Below are positions 18,501 to 26,517 of a stretch of 64,000 nt of DNA, in pieces. A program made the position numbers and the translations under genes. Source of the stretch: Parafrankia sp041008525 (GTDB lineage: Bacteria > Actinomycetota > Actinomycetes > Frankiales > Frankiaceae); NCBI RefSeq assembly GCF_041008525.1, contig NZ_JBFLUG010000027.1:8818-72817 (forward strand). Direction: 5' to 3'. The notes beneath the pieces were generated by a model. It was not told the origin of the DNA and made no database searches. It saw nothing but the letters and a program-made list of their open reading frames with translations. The first letter of the stretch is position 1. Each line of letters begins with the position of its first letter.

Positions 18501-21500
18501 GCGAGTTCGCCGCGCAGATCAGCGTGACCGAGCCCGCGTGGCTGGCGGACCACGTCGCGATGAACCGGGTGGTCTTCCCCGGCACCGGCTACCTGGAGAC
18601 GCTGCTGGCGCTGCAGGACGCCGTGTACGGCGACACCGGGCGGCCGATCGTGGACCTGCGCATCGCCGAGCCGCTGTTCCTGGCCGAGGACGAGCGGGTG
18701 CAGCTGCGGACCAGGCTGCGCCCGGCCGCGGACGGCACCGCCACGGTGGAGATCGCCAGCATCGTGCCGGGTTCCGACGGCCCGATCGAGCGCCGGCATG
18801 TGACCGCCGCCTTCGGGCCGCGGACGGACGCCGTACCGACCCCCGCCGGCGAGCTGACCCCGGCCGGCGAGCGGCTGCGCGAGCTCGCCGCGGCGGCCGG
18901 GACGGCGACGGCGAGCCCCGCGACCGGGAGAGCGGCCTCGGCTACGATCCCGACCGCCGAGCTCTCCGCCGAGGAGGTCTACGCGGCCTACGCCGCGGCC
19001 GGCCTCGACTACGGCGAGCAGTTCCGTCGGATGCGCCGGGTGCTCCGCTACGGCGAGATCGGGACGCCGGACGTCCTGGCCGTCGGCGAGCTGCGGGGCA
19101 ACGAGGCGGCGGGCGGCACCTCCGGCGTCGAGCTGGTGGCGCCGGCCATCCTCGACAGCGCGTCGCACGCGTTCGCCGCGCTGGCCGTCGACGACGAGAA
19201 GTACCTGCCGGTGCGTTTCGGCTACTTCCGGTTGCTGAAGAAGCCCCGCTCCGCCGACCTGCAGGTGCTGCTGGCCACGGCCGAGGTGGACGCCGACGGC
19301 GTCGACATCTCGCTCGACCTGCTCGTGCTGGAGGGCGGCGAGCCGGTGTTCGAGCTGCGTGGCCTGGGCTGCCGCCGGCTCGCCGAGAGCACCGGCCGCC
19401 GGACGGGCCTCGTCCAGCACCTTCGCTGGACGAAGCAGTCGCTGCCCGGGCAGGGCGGCCAGAGCGACCGGCATCTGCTCGCGGTGCTGCCGACCGGCAC
19501 CGACGAACCGGCCAGCCTGCGGACGCGGGCGGAGGGCGCCGGGGTGCGCCTGAGCATCGCCCGGACCCTCGCCGAGGTCCGCACCGCGCTGCGGGACGGC
19601 GCGGTCACCGACATCGGCTGGTGGTGGGCCGCTTCCGGCGGGCGGCCGAGCGCCGGCCCCGCGAGCGCCAGCCAGGCCGTGGCCAGCCTGGACACGGACC
19701 GTCTGGACACGGACAGCTCGGGCACGGACAGCTCGGGCACGGACAGCTCGGGCACGGACGGCCCGACCACGGCCGCGCTGTGGGCCGAGACGGAGTGGAA
19801 CTACACCGGGCTGCTCGAGCTGGTCGGGGTGCTCGGCGATGCCGGCTTCGGCCGGGACCAGCGGCTGTGGCTGCTCACCGAGCAGGCCCAGCATCTGCCC
19901 GGCGACACCCCTGCCGCCGCCGGGCCGCCGCCCGCGGCGAGCCTGTGGGGCTTCGGCCACACGCTGCTCAACGAGTTCCCGTCCTGGCGGGTCACGCTGA
20001 TCGACCTGGCCGACGCCGACCCCGGGCCGTTCCTCGACGAGCTGACCGGCCGCACCGGCGAGGAGTTCCAGCTCGCCTTCCGCGGCGGTCTGCGCCACGT
20101 GCGCCGGCTGCTGCCGGCAGGCCCCGACGGCGGGCCGGAGGACGGGCCGGCCGGGCCGGACGGCAACGCCGAGCTGGTCATCCGGGAGTACGGCCGGTTC
20201 GGCGGGATCACGCTGGTGCCCAGCGCGGACATCCCGCCGACCCGCGACGAGATCCAGGTGGCGGTGCACGCCGCCGGGCTGAACTTCAAGGACGTGCTCA
20301 ACGCGCTGGGCATGCTCCGCGAATTCGGCGACCAGCCGCTCGGCTTCGAGGCGGCGGGCACCGTCGTCGCGGTCGGCCCGCAGGCAGCCTTCCAGCTCGG
20401 CGACGAGGTCGTCGTCAACCACATGGGCTGCATGAAGCGCCGGATCACGGTGCCGTCGGCGATGGCGGTGCCCAAGCCGGCGAACGTCAGCTTCGTCCAG
20501 GCCGCCGGCCTCGGCTCGGTGTACGTCACCGCCCACTACGCGCTGACGACGCTCGCCGGGATGAAGGCCGGCGACAGGGTGCTCGTCCACGCCGCCGCCG
20601 GCGGTGTCGGCCAGGCCGCCGTGCACATGGCGAAGGCGGTCGGCGCCGAGGTGTACGCCACCGCCAGCCCGCACAAGTGGCCGCTGCTGCGGGCCCAGGG
20701 TGTGCGGCACGTGATGAACTCGCGCACGCTCGACTTCGCCGACGAGATCCTGCGGGTCACCGACGGCGCCGGCGTCGACATCGTCCTGAACAGCCTGAAC
20801 AAGGACTTCATCCCGGCGGGGCTGCGGGCGCTGGGCGACGGCGGCCGGTTCGTCGAGATGGGCAAGGTCGGTGCCTGGACGCCGGAGCAGATGCGGGCGG
20901 CCCGCCCGGACGTCACCTACCACAACTTCGATCTCAGCGAGCTGCCCGAGACGGAGATGTACCGGCTCAACAGCGAGATCATGGGCATCGTCGTGAGCCG
21001 CGTCGCGGCCGGCGAGCTGCCGCCGATCCACACCACCGCCTACGCGCTCGACGAGGTCGAAGAGGCGTTCGGGGTCCTCAGCCGAGGCGCCAACATCGGC
21101 AAGCTGATCCTGACGTTCGTCGACGAGCACGTCCCGGCGGCGCGGGAGGTGACGCTCGACCCGGAGCACACCTACCTGGTCACCGGCGGGCTGGGCGGGC
21201 TCGGTCTGCTCACCGCCGGGCAGCTCGTCGACCGGGGCGCCCGGCACATCGCGCTGGTCGGCCGGCGCACCGAGCCGGCCGCGGACGTCGCGCCGCTGCT
21301 CGCCCGGCTGCGGGAGAAGGCCGAGGTCACGGTGCACCGGGCCGACATCTCCGAACCGGCCGAGGTGACGCGGCTGGTCGGGGAGCTGACGGCCGGGCGG
21401 CCCGTCGGCGGGATCGTGCACGCCGCCGGTGCCATCGTCGACGGCCCCGTCGCCGCCATGACCTGGGAGCAGATGCGTCCGGTGCTGGCACCGAAGATGG

Positions 21501-22225
21501 CCGGCGCGGCTCTGCTGCACCAGGCCACGCGGGCTTTCCCGCAGCTCGCGTTCTTCGTCGGGTACTCGTCGGCCGCCTCGGTGACCGGCGCGCAGACCCA
21601 GGCGAACTACGCGGCGGCGAACGCCTATCTGGACGCGCTGATGCAGTGGCGGACCGCCCGGGGCCTGCCCGGCCTGAGCATCAACTGGGGCCCGTGGAGC
21701 ACGGTCGGCATGTCCGCCGGGCTCAGCGAACAGCTGATCCGGCGCTGGGCCGACGAGGGTGTGCGGCTGCTGGCACCAGCGAAGGGCGTCCGGGCGTTCA
21801 ACGCGGTTCTCGGCGCGCCGACCGCCCAGGTGGTCGTCGGTGAGGCGGACTGGGGCCGGTACGCCGCGACCCGGCCGGCCGGGAACGCCCTGTACGCCAG
21901 GTACGCCGTCGACGACGGTTCCGCGGCGCGCATCGACCTGGAGGCGCTGCTCGCGGCCAGCCGTCCGGAACGCACCGCGGCCATCGACGAGTTCGTGCGG
22001 GCCAAGGTCGCCGACGTCCTGCACTACGACGACGTCGAGGACGTCGACTCGGTCACCGAGTTCACCGCTCTCGGCCTCGACTCACTGGTGGCCGTCGAGC
22101 TCAAGAACGCCCTGGAGTCGGCGTTCCGGCTGCCGCTGGCGACGTCGATCGCCTACGACTACCCGTCGGCCAGCCTGCTCGCCGAGTTCCTGGACCAGCA
22201 GCTGGTGCCCGAGCCCGCGGCCTGA
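15497..22225 (+). CDS. Single-module fully reducing type I polyketide synthase
   Basis: 2242 aa. Order of domains: KS (58-480; Cys230, His365, His405), AT (about 595-905; Ser689 in GHSIGE, HAFH at 788 indicating malonyl-CoA), DH (about 985-1275; His1019 in HVAMNRVVFPG), a structural psi-KR, ER (about 1555-1870; HAAAGGVGQ), KR (about 1890-2100; GGLGGLG, and YSSAAS with NYAAANAYLD for Ser and Tyr), and ACP (Ser2196 in LGLDSL). No thioesterase or reductase domain, and no clear docking ends. A complete reducing loop in one module suggests iterative synthesis of a largely saturated fatty-acyl-like chain. The start is GTG 15497, overlapping the ACP stop, with AAGGAG upstream. Low-complexity Thr/Asp/Ser linkers precede the DH and the ER. 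Confidence 0.93.
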   Translation: MTTTPTDRPADRPADRPTAAPTRTPESTGQDAAELAAALATIRGREEALDARESRLHEPVAIVGVGLRFPGDNHTLDDFSAFLRAGRNGIRPVPEDRWDLDAFTARNPDDRGRIRVAGCGFVDDIDKFDAQFFNISPLEAQFTDPQQRMLLETAWEALEDANINPTTLRHGNGGVYIGASSIDYALELDSLPYEDLDGHLASGITTFPMSGRLSYFLGWRGPSISTDAACASSLTALHLAVDGLRSGQTDIALCGAVNAIHHPRILVVFSNGNMMAPDGQCKTFDEAADGYARAEGCAVLVLKRLSDARRDNDRILAVVRGTAIGQDGESAGLTVPNGTAQEAVMRSALADARLAPSDISYVEAHGTGTPLGDPIEMGAITEVFSESRTKATPVAVASVKTNIGHMEPVAGLGGVIKTIAQMRERTIFPHLNMPNPTGRIPWDSIPVTVPTENRDWDGGGGGGDGDGDVRRALVNSFGFAGSIACAVLEEAPADTSTPAPAAAPTAAAGATGRVFTLSAKSRPALKLQIERYQRFLAENPGVDLTGLCYTANVGRAHFTHRLAGAVRGHEELTDLLARQHDQLERGRAGGPDVRKVAFLFTGQGSQYAGMGAPLYDRFAVFREHVDECDRLFAPYLDASVRDMIRGTAADPEQIHQTRLTQPALFTLEYALAKLWLSWRVRPNVLIGHSIGEVVAAAVAGLFTVADAVRLVAARARLMQSVSEPGGMIAVNAAAADVEPLLAGYPDLAIAGINAPEQCVVSGGDKALAEVGEQLTAQGHNVKRLAVSHAFHSPLMAEVYEAFRAEIADITFHEPTLTLISNVTGAVAKPAEISTPDYWVRHIGAPVNFESGVGAIARRGRHAFVEVGPTRALTALARQCVPAGDHRWLTSLAPKDLDGATIDAAVAGVYAAGLAFSWPAYHADRPGELISLPTYAFDRRRHWLPVKGRRHALGGAAIAGPVTHPLLGAEVPAAAQTDTAGTDTRATNTADSDTRAPAADGVREFAAQISVTEPAWLADHVAMNRVVFPGTGYLETLLALQDAVYGDTGRPIVDLRIAEPLFLAEDERVQLRTRLRPAADGTATVEIASIVPGSDGPIERRHVTAAFGPRTDAVPTPAGELTPAGERLRELAAAAGTATASPATGRAASATIPTAELSAEEVYAAYAAAGLDYGEQFRRMRRVLRYGEIGTPDVLAVGELRGNEAAGGTSGVELVAPAILDSASHAFAALAVDDEKYLPVRFGYFRLLKKPRSADLQVLLATAEVDADGVDISLDLLVLEGGEPVFELRGLGCRRLAESTGRRTGLVQHLRWTKQSLPGQGGQSDRHLLAVLPTGTDEPASLRTRAEGAGVRLSIARTLAEVRTALRDGAVTDIGWWWAASGGRPSAGPASASQAVASLDTDRLDTDSSGTDSSGTDSSGTDGPTTAALWAETEWNYTGLLELVGVLGDAGFGRDQRLWLLTEQAQHLPGDTPAAAGPPPAASLWGFGHTLLNEFPSWRVTLIDLADADPGPFLDELTGRTGEEFQLAFRGGLRHVRRLLPAGPDGGPEDGPAGPDGNAELVIREYGRFGGITLVPSADIPPTRDEIQVAVHAAGLNFKDVLNALGMLREFGDQPLGFEAAGTVVAVGPQAAFQLGDEVVVNHMGCMKRRITVPSAMAVPKPANVSFVQAAGLGSVYVTAHYALTTLAGMKAGDRVLVHAAAGGVGQAAVHMAKAVGAEVYATASPHKWPLLRAQGVRHVMNSRTLDFADEILRVTDGAGVDIVLNSLNKDFIPAGLRALGDGGRFVEMGKVGAWTPEQMRAARPDVTYHNFDLSELPETEMYRLNSEIMGIVVSRVAAGELPPIHTTAYALDEVEEAFGVLSRGANIGKLILTFVDEHVPAAREVTLDPEHTYLVTGGLGGLGLLTAGQLVDRGARHIALVGRRTEPAADVAPLLARLREKAEVTVHRADISEPAEVTRLVGELTAGRPVGGIVHAAGAIVDGPVAAMTWEQMRPVLAPKMAGAALLHQATRAFPQLAFFVGYSSAASVTGAQTQANYAAANAYLDALMQWRTARGLPGLSINWGPWSTVGMSAGLSEQLIRRWADEGVRLLAPAKGVRAFNAVLGAPTAQVVVGEADWGRYAATRPAGNALYARYAVDDGSAARIDLEALLAASRPERTAAIDEFVRAKVADVLHYDDVEDVDSVTEFTALGLDSLVAVELKNALESAFRLPLATSIAYDYPSASLLAEFLDQQLVPEPAA

Positions 22226-22293
22226 GGCCTGAGGCCACCTCCGGTGCCGGACGCCAGATGCCAGACGCGAGAGACAACAGACGGAGTGAGGTC

Positions 22294-23889
22294 ATGATCG
22301 ATCCCGATGCCCACACGCTGACGGCCAGGTCCGCGGTGCACGCCGCCCGTCGTCCCGATCACGTGGCCCTCATCTGCGAGGACCGGGAGCTGACCTACGC
22401 GCAGCTGCACCGGGAGAGCAACCGCACCGGGCACGCGCTGCTCGCCGCCGGGCTGCGGCGCGGCTCCCGGGTGGCCTACCTCGGCCGGGAGTCCGAGTAC
22501 TACTACGACCTGGTGCTCGGCTGCGCGAAGAGCGGCACCGTGCTGGTGCCGATCAACTGGCGGTTGACCGCCCGTGAGGTCGACCACGTCCTGCACGACT
22601 CGCACGCCGAGATCATCTTCGTGGAGGAGGAGTTCCGCCCGGTCGTCGAGCGGGTGCGGATGGACCTGCCGCGGCCGGTGACCGTGGTGACGGTCGACAC
22701 CCCGGGCACCAGGTCGGGTGGGTTCCTGGCCTGGAAGGCCGGCCAGCCCGACACCGCGCTGGACCCGGGCACCGGACCGGACGACCCGGTGGTGCAGATG
22801 TACACCAGCGGCACCACCGGGCTGCCGAAGGGCGTCGTGCTGGCGCACCGCACCTACTTCGTCTTCATCGAGAACATCCGCCGGGCCGGCAACGACTGGA
22901 TCGACTGGCTGCCGACGGACCGTGCGCTGATCGCCTTCCCCGGTCTGCACTCCGGCGGCATGGCCTGGTTCCTGCACGGTTTCGTCGTCGGCTGGACCAG
23001 CGTGGTGCTGCGGATGTTCGTGCCGGAGGAGGCGGTGCGGCTGATCCGGCATCACCGGATCACCAACACCTTCGCCGCCCCGGCGATGCTGCAGATGATG
23101 CTGGACGAGCGGGGTGCCACCCCGGAGGCGTTCTCGTCGCTGCGCAAGGTGGTCTACGGCGGCGCGCCCATGCCGGCGGCGCTGATGCTGCGCTGCATCA
23201 AGGAGTTCGGTTGCGAGCTGGCGCAGATGTACGCCTCCGCGGAGACCGGCAGCGTGGTGACCGCGCTCGCCCCGCACGAGCATGTGCCCGGCCACCCGAA
23301 ACTGGGCACCGCGGGCCGGGCCTGCCCGGGCAACGAGGTGCGGATCGTCGACGAGCAGGGCCGGGCCCGGGCCGCCGGCGAGATCGGCCAGGTGTGCGTA
23401 CGGACTCCGGCCCGGTTCCTGGAGTACTGGAACCGCCCGGACGCCACCGCCGAGACCGTCCGGGACGGCTGGCTGCACATGCCGGACGCCGGCTACCTGG
23501 ATCCCGACGGCTACCTGGTGATCTGCGACCGGATCAATGACATGATCATCGTCGCCGGGCAGAACATCTACCCGGTCGAGGTCGAGAACGCCATCCGGAC
23601 CCATCCGGACGTGGTCGACGCGGCCGTGGTCGGGGTGGCGGACGCGCGGTGGGGCGAGGTCGTCCAGGCGGTCGTCGTGGCCCGGCCGGGCATCACCGTC
23701 ACCGGCCGTGACCTGATGCGCTGGTTGCGCGGCCGGATCGCTGACTTCAAGATTCCCAACCGGTACGAGTTCGTCGACCAGCTGCCCCGCAACCCCACCG
23801 GGAAGGTGCTGCGCCGCGAGCTGCGGGCCCGGGCCGGCGCGGCTGCCGCGGCGGCCGCGGCGGCCGCGGTCGGCGGGGAGACACCATGA
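22294..23889 (+). CDS. Acyl-CoA/acyl-ACP ligase (AMP-binding)
   Basis: 531-aa ANL-superfamily adenylating enzyme. Motifs: YTSGTTGLPKGVVLAH (P-loop), MYASAETGS (motif 5), GYLDPDGYLVICDRINDMI (motifs 7-8) and PRNPTGKVLRREL with the catalytic Lys near the end. The C-terminus is Ala-rich. Start ATG 22294 has GGAG upstream. It ends in an ATGA overlap with the thioesterase gene. It may activate the starter acid or re-activate a released polyketide chain for the reductase. Substrate is unknown. Confidence 0.87.
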   Translation: MIDPDAHTLTARSAVHAARRPDHVALICEDRELTYAQLHRESNRTGHALLAAGLRRGSRVAYLGRESEYYYDLVLGCAKSGTVLVPINWRLTAREVDHVLHDSHAEIIFVEEEFRPVVERVRMDLPRPVTVVTVDTPGTRSGGFLAWKAGQPDTALDPGTGPDDPVVQMYTSGTTGLPKGVVLAHRTYFVFIENIRRAGNDWIDWLPTDRALIAFPGLHSGGMAWFLHGFVVGWTSVVLRMFVPEEAVRLIRHHRITNTFAAPAMLQMMLDERGATPEAFSSLRKVVYGGAPMPAALMLRCIKEFGCELAQMYASAETGSVVTALAPHEHVPGHPKLGTAGRACPGNEVRIVDEQGRARAAGEIGQVCVRTPARFLEYWNRPDATAETVRDGWLHMPDAGYLDPDGYLVICDRINDMIIVAGQNIYPVEVENAIRTHPDVVDAAVVGVADARWGEVVQAVVVARPGITVTGRDLMRWLRGRIADFKIPNRYEFVDQLPRNPTGKVLRRELRARAGAAAAAAAAAAVGGETP

Positions 23890-24647
23890 GCCCGCGGCCA
23901 CGCTGGTTCCAGCCGGCCGAGATCGACCCGGAGGCCGCGGTCCGGCTGTTCTGCCTTCCCCACGCGGGCGGCGGCGCGTCGACCTTCCACGGCTGGGCGG
24001 AGTACCTGCCCGCGGATGTCGCGATGCAGGCCGTGCAGCTGCCCGGCCGGCAGGACCGGCTCTCCGAACCGCCGTTCACCCGGCCGGAACCCCTGCTCGA
24101 CGCGCTGTACGAGGCGCTGATGGACGAGCTGGACGACCGGCCGTACGCCCTGTTCGGCCACTCGCTGGGCGCCCTGCTCGCCTACCGCCTGGCGGTGGCC
24201 GTCGACCGGCGCGGCGGTCCCCCGCCAGTGCTCGTCGGCGCCGCGGGCTGGACGCCGCGGGGGTTCCTGGTACCCCCCAAGGACAAGATCGACGCGCCAC
24301 AGCAGGAGCTCGTGGACTGGCTCATCAGCCTCGGCTCGCTGCCACCGGAGATCTACACCGACGAGCGGATGCTCGCGATCACGATGCCGCCGACCCGGGC
24401 CGACCTGACCGTCTGCGCCTACCTGGTGGACGACGGCGCCCGGGTGCCGTGCCCGCTGGTCACCTACACCGGGCGGTCGGACACGCTGATGAGCGAGGGC
24501 GCCGTCAGTTCCTGGCTTGGCCGCGGAACCAGCTACCTCGGCAACCGCGAGTTTCCCGGCGGCCATTTCTTCGTCGACGACTGCGGCCTCGCCATCGCCC
24601 TCGACCTTGTCAGCCACCTGCGCCGCTACCTCGCCCCGGCCCGCTAG
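23886..24647 (+). CDS. Type II thioesterase
   Basis: 253-aa alpha/beta hydrolase of the external (type II) thioesterase family. Opening RLFCLPHAGGGASTFHGW, nucleophile Ser93 in GHSLGALLAY and catalytic His227 in GGHFF; SDTLM supplies a likely Asp nearby. These enzymes remove wrong acyl groups from carrier proteins. Because the PKS has no release domain, it could also free the finished chain. Translationally coupled to the ligase. Confidence 0.88.
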   Translation: MSPRPRWFQPAEIDPEAAVRLFCLPHAGGGASTFHGWAEYLPADVAMQAVQLPGRQDRLSEPPFTRPEPLLDALYEALMDELDDRPYALFGHSLGALLAYRLAVAVDRRGGPPPVLVGAAGWTPRGFLVPPKDKIDAPQQELVDWLISLGSLPPEIYTDERMLAITMPPTRADLTVCAYLVDDGARVPCPLVTYTGRSDTLMSEGAVSSWLGRGTSYLGNREFPGGHFFVDDCGLAIALDLVSHLRRYLAPAR

Positions 24648-24744
24648 CGCCGCGCGGCGCTGTACGCCGCCGACCCCGACAGCGGCCCCGTCCCCTCCCT
24701 TTTCGTTCCCGTTCGTTCGTTGCACACCCGAAGGAGTCACGGAC

Positions 24745-25128
24745 ATGATCCCGAACAGCGACTGGAACACCTTCGTCGACCGCTACATGGCCTCCTGGAA
24801 CGAGGAGGACCCCGCCGCCCGCCGAAAGATCATCGACGACATCTGGGCGGAGGACGGCACCTACTACAACCGCCTCTTCGTGGTCAGCGGCCGCGACATG
24901 ATCGACAACGCGGTCACCGCCGCGCACAACGAGTACTTCGCCAAGGGATTCTCGTTCCGCTCCCAGAACGACGCCTACGGCCATCACGGCGGCTGCCTCT
25001 TCGGCTGGGTGATGGTCAGCACCGCGACCGGTGCGGTCGACACCTTCGGCCGGGACTTCATCGTGACCAACGCCGACGGGCAGATCACCATCGACTACCA
25101 GTTCGGCATGAAGCCGCCGTCGCTCTGA
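24745..25128 (+). CDS. NTF2/SnoaL-like protein
   Basis: 127-aa single NTF2-like domain: WNTFVDRYMASWNEEDPAARR first helix, DIWAEDGTYYNRLFVVSG, and a final DFIVTNADGQITIDYQF strand pair. The pattern closely echoes both halves of the protein at 1-525, so the two are probably paralogues within the cluster. Several Tyr and His residues (YYNR, YGHHGGC) could line an active pocket. AAGGAG precedes ATG 24745. Function unknown; candidate for a rearrangement or dehydration step. Confidence 0.75.
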   Translation: MIPNSDWNTFVDRYMASWNEEDPAARRKIIDDIWAEDGTYYNRLFVVSGRDMIDNAVTAAHNEYFAKGFSFRSQNDAYGHHGGCLFGWVMVSTATGAVDTFGRDFIVTNADGQITIDYQFGMKPPSL

Positions 25129-25224
25129 CGTGACCTGACCGGATCCGGCCTGACCTGATCCGTCGAGAACACAGAATCCGGAACCGGGCACCTGACACCC
25201 GGCGGACGCGGAGGAGCGATCCCG

Positions 25225-26517
25225 ATGCATGACCCGCAGGCACTGCTCGACTCGGGTGAGGAGGCCGTCGCGCGGATGTGCCGCCGCGGCCACTCCCTCG
25301 ACCTGACGACCCTGGGCGAGCTGACCCGGCTGCGCCGCCAGACGGTGGACGCGGTCGGGCGCCTGCGGGCCGAGTCCAACCAGCTCGCCCGGGCCGGCCG
25401 GGACCACGGGCGTTCCGGCGGGGTCGCCCAGGCAGAGGTCCGGACCCGGGCCCGGGAGCTCAAGGAACGGATCCAGCAGACGGAGGCCGAGCACCGCCTG
25501 GTCTGCGCCGAGCTGGACGACATCCTGCTGGCGATCCCGAACCTGCCGGCCGACGACATTCCGGACGGGAACTCGGCGGCCGAGGCGGTCGAGCTGTACC
25601 GGGTCGGAGCTCCGCCCGTGTTCGACTTCCCGGTCCGCCACCACGCCGAGATCGGAGAGCTCACCGGGGTGCTCGACATGCGCCGGGCAGCCCGGCTCTC
25701 CGGCGCGCGGTTCGCCGTCGCACGGGGCCAGGGTGCGGCACTGGGACGCGCCCTGGCCGCGTTCTTCCTGGACGTCCACACCAGGGAGCACGGCTACACC
25801 GAGTACGCGGTACCGAGCCTGGTCAGCCGGGAGACGATGACCGGGACGGGACAGCTGCCCAAGTTCGAGCAGGAGCTGTTCCGGACCAGGGTCGGGGACC
25901 GCGATCTCTACCTCATCCCGACCGGGGAGGTGCCGCTGACCAGCCTGCACGCCGGGGAGACCCTCGACCCGGCGGACCTGCCGCTCGCGCTCACCGGCCA
26001 CACACCGTGCTTCCGGTCGGAGGCCGGCTCCTACGGCCGGGACACCCGGGGCATCCTGCGGCTGCACGAGTTCGCGAAGGTGGAGCTGGTGCGCATCTGC
26101 CCGCCCGAGCAGTCCGAGCAGGAGCTGGCGCTGCTCCTCGGGCACGCCGAGGAGCTGCTGCGCCGCCTCGGGCTGGCCTACCGGGTCGTCGTGCTACCCG
26201 CCGGCGATATCGGGTTCTCCGCCCGCAAGACCTTCGACATCGAGGTGTGGCTGCCCAGTCAGGGGGACTACCGGGAGATCTCGTCCTGCTCGGACTGCGG
26301 CACCTTCCAGGCCCGCCGGGCCCGCATCCGGATCCGGGACCGCCGCGGCGCCACCGGCTTCGCGGCGACGCTGAACGGCTCCGGCCTGCCCGTCGGCCGC
26401 ACCGTCGCCGCCATCCTCGAGCAGTACCAGCGCCCCGACGGTTCGGTCACGGTGCCCGACGTCCTCGTCCCCTACCTCGGCGGGCAACGACTGATCGAGA
26501 TCACCCCCCCGACCTGA
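25225..26517 (+). CDS. Pathway seryl-tRNA synthetase (VlmL-like)
   Basis: 430-aa class II synthetase that looks complete. Residues about 25-110 form the antiparallel coiled-coil arm that grips the long variable arm of tRNA-Ser. Catalytic core: TGEVPLTSLHAGE, motif 2 FRSEAGSYGRDTRGILRLHEF, SSCSDCGTFQARR, and motif 3 LNGSGLPVGRTVAAILE. SerRS reads the variable arm and acceptor end, not the anticodon. Being inside a biosynthetic operon and near an MprF-like transferase, it mirrors VlmL, which makes seryl-tRNA for valanimycin. Two tRNA-Ser-like genes without an anticodon loop lie 940 bp downstream. GGAGGAG precedes ATG 25225. A housekeeping copy should exist elsewhere. Tail-to-tail overlap of 17 bp with the regulator gene. 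Confidence 0.95.
   Translation: MHDPQALLDSGEEAVARMCRRGHSLDLTTLGELTRLRRQTVDAVGRLRAESNQLARAGRDHGRSGGVAQAEVRTRARELKERIQQTEAEHRLVCAELDDILLAIPNLPADDIPDGNSAAEAVELYRVGAPPVFDFPVRHHAEIGELTGVLDMRRAARLSGARFAVARGQGAALGRALAAFFLDVHTREHGYTEYAVPSLVSRETMTGTGQLPKFEQELFRTRVGDRDLYLIPTGEVPLTSLHAGETLDPADLPLALTGHTPCFRSEAGSYGRDTRGILRLHEFAKVELVRICPPEQSEQELALLLGHAEELLRRLGLAYRVVVLPAGDIGFSARKTFDIEVWLPSQGDYREISSCSDCGTFQARRARIRIRDRRGATGFAATLNGSGLPVGRTVAAILEQYQRPDGSVTVPDVLVPYLGGQRLIEITPPT

Noticed and set aside
15266..22024. Minus-strand open frame of over 2200 codons opposite the PKS
   Set aside because: It is the mirror of the G/C-third-position PKS frame; its translation is Arg/Gly/His-rich low-complexity with no domains.
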